A stretch of 33,414 nt of DNA from Paenibacillus naphthalenovorans. GTDB lineage: Bacteria > Bacillota > Bacilli > Paenibacillales > NBRC-103111. The DNA is taken from positions 1-33,414 of the forward strand of contig NZ_FNDY01000044.1 in assembly GCF_900099895.1 (NCBI RefSeq). The letters run 5' to 3'. The notes under the pieces are model-generated. The model was not told the origin of the DNA. It did no database searches and saw only the letters and a program-made list of their open reading frames with translations. Shown in pieces: positions 31,313 through 33,414 of this stretch; position 1 is the first letter of the stretch; each line of letters opens with the position of its first letter. The position numbers and the translations under genes are program-made.

Positions 31313-31956
31313 AGTGTTCCGGCCGTCGGTCTCACCCCTTTCCTTTCGTACCGATTGTGCCTCGCCCGATGCGGGCGCGCAGCCGTCATAACCGATCCCG
31401 CAGCCCGGCCGAAAGCCGAATCGAATCGCTTACAAAGAAGCTGCTCCGTCCGGCGAATCGGGCAGGAGCCGTTCCCGGCTTTATGTCGCGCCTTCATGCC
31501 CGTTCGTTCGGCCAAACCGATCGACTGAATATTAACGTTAATATATTTGGCTGAAAAAATGATCCTAGGATACGCAGAAGCCCTGCAGGCGCGTCATTCT
31601 TGCGGCTTCGTTCGGGGATGCGGATGTGCTGGAAGCGGCTCTGAAGCTGGGCCGCGTTCCAGAATAAGAGACGGCTTGCTCATCGATGCTAACGGACACC
31701 GGAGCCTGCCGAGTTAGACGAGCATCAAGCCAAGAGATGGCGATCACGTCGTCGAAGCAGATCAGGGAACGACCAGGCCATATCGGCCACGGCGTCGTCG
31801 TTCCGATCGAGGAAGCGTTCCACGAGGACGACAGGCTTCGGAAAAAAGGCGCCGCCCGCAAGCTCGCTGCATTCGGCTTGCGGACCGGCGCCTTCCGTTC
31901 CACCAACAGCAAAGGCGTCACCACTTACAAACGCATCACCTCGCTGGGCCACGATT
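31313..31956. other. Non-coding or decayed stretch, no gene identified
   Basis: No frame in these 640 bp reads as a family I recognise, none has both a start with RBS and a convincing protein, and reading frames on both strands are short. A piece such as ASFGDADVLEAALKLGRVPE on the plus strand (about 31605-31665) looks protein-like but ends at a stop. Likely remains of deleted genes. Confidence 0.5.
31529..31544. promoter_or_regulatory. 16-bp palindrome with central CG (LacI-type operator candidate)
   Basis: ATATTAACGTTAATAT is a perfect palindrome with the CG centre typical of LacI/GalR operators. It lies about 230 bp upstream of the LacI fragment's end, in sequence with no intact gene, and may be the relic of an autoregulated promoter. 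Confidence 0.4.
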
Positions 31957-31959
31957 TTC

Positions 31960-32060
31960 TGGATTCGCGAGCATAAGGATACGTCGTTTTCCGTCAGACG
32001 CTACGGGCTGGCGACGGCGGTCGGCCTGTTCAACGCGGCGGTGTCGCTGGTGTCGCTTCC
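31960..32060 (+). pseudogene. Possible C-terminal fragment of LplB-type sugar permease
   Basis: Plus strand: RRYGLATAVGLFNAAVSLV resembles the conserved end of LplB/MsmF-type permeases (usually YSYATAVGLFKSVVGF). The preceding residues TIFWIREHKDTSF fit less well. The frame then leaves the family. Short, so uncertain; it fits the nearby LplC fragment and the LacI remnant as parts of one broken sugar locus. Confidence 0.4.
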
Positions 32061-32294
32061 GTGCGCAGCGGTCCGGCGCCTTCCCACATCAGCTTCTGCA
32101 TGATCGTACTCCTTGCGGGAAATCGGGTAATGCACAGCATGCCGGCCTCCTCCGCCATCCCGGCTACGCGCAGCGCCCGGCATGGCGGCCAAAGCCGCTC
32201 ACGAAGCTGGGAGCGAAAATGATGGAGCGGCTTGCCCGGGGCGCGCGGGAGGCGGCGTTCTGCCGGTCGTTCTCCTTGAGCGCCCTGCCCGCGG

Positions 32295-32369
32295 CAGTTG
32301 GTTGAAAAAGCGTTGGAGCGCAAAGAGGGCGCGCTGGCTTCGACCGGAGCGCTGCGGGCCGTCACGGGT
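32295..32369 (+). pseudogene. pckA: Possible fragment of ATP-dependent PEP carboxykinase
   Basis: Plus strand: 25 codons beginning QLVEKALERKEG and continuing ALASTGALRAVTG resemble the N-terminal LVEKALERGEG...STGAL..TG segment of PckA. The residues after it do not continue the family (TGRSPKDKF is missing). A frameshift lies just before it. Too short to be certain. Confidence 0.4.
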
Positions 32370-32544
32370 GGCCAAGAAGAAAGCCCATATCGTCCGCGGC
32401 GGACGGTATCATTCGAACCGCAAACATGATGCGCTCCCAGCCGCACGAGCAGGCTGCAAAAGCTGAGATGGGTCATTTTGCCAGAAATCCCGCATTCGCA
32501 TGGCCAAAAAAATGATGGAGCAATCGTGCACACCGCATAGATGA

Positions 32545-32663
32545 TCGTGTTTCGCAGGGTACCGGGCGATGCTGGAGAATCGTTCCAAAGTCACTTCGAA
32601 CTCGGCCTTGATTTTGCCCGGACGGCTCGTCATGACGACCACCCGGTCATTCAGCCCGTCATG
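32545..32663 (-). pseudogene. C-terminal fragment of NitT/TauT-type ABC ATPase
   Basis: Minus strand: HDGLNDRVVVMTSRPGKIKA followed by EFEVTLERFSS is the region after the H-loop of NitT/TauT ATPases (normally HD...EA..LADRVVVM..RPG.I). About ten codons are deleted after the HD, and the Walker motifs upstream are gone. A clear remnant of an importer different from the copies A and B. Confidence 0.75.
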
Positions 32664-32792
32664 ATCGCCGCCAACGCCTCCGTTCGAAATCCGCGCGGGC
32701 CATCGGCCGGTTCACCTTTCCCCAGTCGATCGAAGCGCGAAATACAGATCCTGCAATTGAATCGCCGCCTGAAGTAGAAGGGGGAGCAGATC

Positions 32793-33085
32793 ATGGCAGA
32801 TGCAATCGAGTACAGCAAAGGAAAAATTTGGTCGGGATTCCGAATTGATCGGCGCAATATTCGAGGGTGAATTTAACGATCAGGGAAGGCGAATTCGTAT
32901 CGGTCGTCGGCCCCAGCGGCTGCGGCAAATCGACCTTGCTCAAGGTCGCCTCGGGATTGTTGAAGCCTGCGGAAGGCGAGGCGCTGCTCGACGGCAAGCG
33001 GATCGACGGCGTAACCGGAGAAGTCGGCATGGTTTTCCAGAACGACGCGCTGCTCCCCTGGAAGACGGTTTTTGACACATTCTTT
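32793..33085 (+). pseudogene. N-terminal fragment of NitT/TauT-type ABC ATPase
   Basis: GGGGGAGCAG precedes ATG at 32793 (MADAIEY...). After one or more frameshifts near 32820-32870 the frame reads NLTIREGEFVSVVGPSGCG then KSTLL (Walker A) and MVFQNDALLPWKTVFD (Q-loop), ending abruptly at about 33085 where similarity stops. Signature and Walker B are missing. It lies on the strand opposite to the C-terminal fragment at 32545, so the two are not halves of one gene in place. Confidence 0.85.
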
Positions 33086-33108
33086 GGCCCGTGCCGTACG
33101 GCCCCCCC

Positions 33109-33165
33109 CTATTGGCCCGGCGTAATGCCTTCGTATTTTTTGAACACGCGCGTGAAATAATTAAC
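33109..33165 (-). pseudogene. Fragment of AraC-type regulator C-terminal domain
   Basis: Minus strand: NYFTRVFKKYEGITPGQ, then a stop, is the conserved second helix-turn-helix of AraC-family proteins (NYFS+VFKK..G.TP.QYR). Only about 18 codons remain. It abuts the ATPase fragment on one side and the PxpC fragment on the other. Confidence 0.75.
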
Positions 33166-33230
33166 CGGGCCTGCTGACCACGGTGCAGGATGCGGGCAGA
33201 TACGGCTACCAGCAGTACGGCGTCATCGTC
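33165..33230 (+). pseudogene. pxpC: N-terminal fragment of PxpC/KipA (5-oxoprolinase subunit C)
   Basis: Plus strand: PGLLTTVQDAGRYGYQQYGV is the near-invariant N-terminal signature of the biotin-dependent carboxylase-like subunit PxpC/KipA (usually GLLTTVQDLGR.GYQ..G). It has no start codon in frame (TAA just before) and ends at the inverted repeat beginning at 33235. Confidence 0.8.
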
Positions 33231-33234
33231 ATGT

Positions 33235-33286
33235 TGTCCCCGGATTTCTTGAATTATACCGCATTAGCGGTAGAAATCCGGGGACA
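33235..33286. repeat. Nested inverted repeat
   Basis: Outer arms TGTCCCCGGATTTCT (33235-33249) and AGAAATCCGGGGACA (33272-33286) are perfect; inside is a second hairpin ACCGC ATTA GCGGT (33258-33271). It interrupts the PxpC fragment. It could be a palindromic mobile element or end of an insertion sequence. From 33287 to the window end (128 bp) I see no gene. Confidence 0.65.
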
Positions 33287-33414
33287 TGATTCCCAAATCC
33301 AGGGCGCCGACGTGTTGTTTCATGACCTATGCAGTTCGTGGTAAGACCTGGTAAAGTTCTGGTCTGGGTGTAACCCAAAGAAGCATTAAATAATGCTCTG
33401 GCCAAAACAATTCA

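Noticed and set aside
1..33414. tRNA, rRNA, prophage genes or intact transposase
   Set aside because: None could be recognised on either strand by eye.

Overview
The window looks like a chromosomal segment from a high-GC, spore-forming Firmicute, most probably Paenibacillus or a close relative. The basis is strong AGGAGG-type ribosome binding sites with frequent TTG and GTG starts, a YyaC-type spore protein, Bacillus-like CcpA (cre) and Fur boxes, and protein sequences that read like Paenibacillaceae. No rRNA, tRNA, CRISPR array or intact transposase was found. The assignment rests on recognition by eye, not on a database search.

Layout. (1) 1-2850: a Fur-controlled iron-siderophore ABC importer (YclN-O-P type) on the minus strand; its first permease gene is cut by an in-frame TAA. 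(2) 3000-14000: a catabolic island: aspartate dehydrogenase, two [2Fe-2S] ferredoxins, a RidA-like protein, a GntR/FCD regulator, an HbpS/GlcG-like protein, an aldehyde dehydrogenase of the ketoglutarate-semialdehyde type, a haem-oxygenase-like diiron oxidase, a creatininase-fold amidohydrolase and two multi-spanning permeases, with the spore gene yyaC in between. A GTATAC-centred operator recurs before nearly every transcription unit and ties the island to the GntR gene. (3) 14200-23160: two tandem copies of a four-gene operon (NIF3-like metalloprotein, NitT/TauT-type binding lipoprotein, ATPase, permease). Each copy is preceded by a related leader RNA of about 180 nt that ends in an intrinsic terminator: a strong candidate for a metabolite-sensing attenuator. 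Copy A carries the GTATAC operator and a cre site; copy B has a different promoter with a palindrome on its -10 and a three-unit 66-bp repeat in its 5' UTR. (4) 23200-31000: mixed metabolic genes (MpsC-like, methyltransferase, SGNH hydrolase, SDR, iron alcohol dehydrogenase, cyclase-family hydrolase, Gfo/Idh/MocA oxidoreductase, double-VOC protein). (5) 31000-33414: a gene graveyard with recognisable fragments of LacI, sugar-ABC permease, possible PEP carboxykinase, two NitT-type ATPases, AraC and PxpC genes, ending near a nested inverted repeat.

Working together (inference): the operator shared by the island and NIF3-ABC copy A suggests one regulon that imports a small nitrogen-containing compound and breaks it down by oxidation (diiron oxidase plus ferredoxin), ring or amide hydrolysis (creatininase fold), imine clean-up (RidA) and semialdehyde oxidation (ALDH), with aspartate dehydrogenase handling an amino-acid or oxaloacetate step. 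CcpA sites would place copy A and the alcohol dehydrogenase under carbon control. The substrate is unknown.
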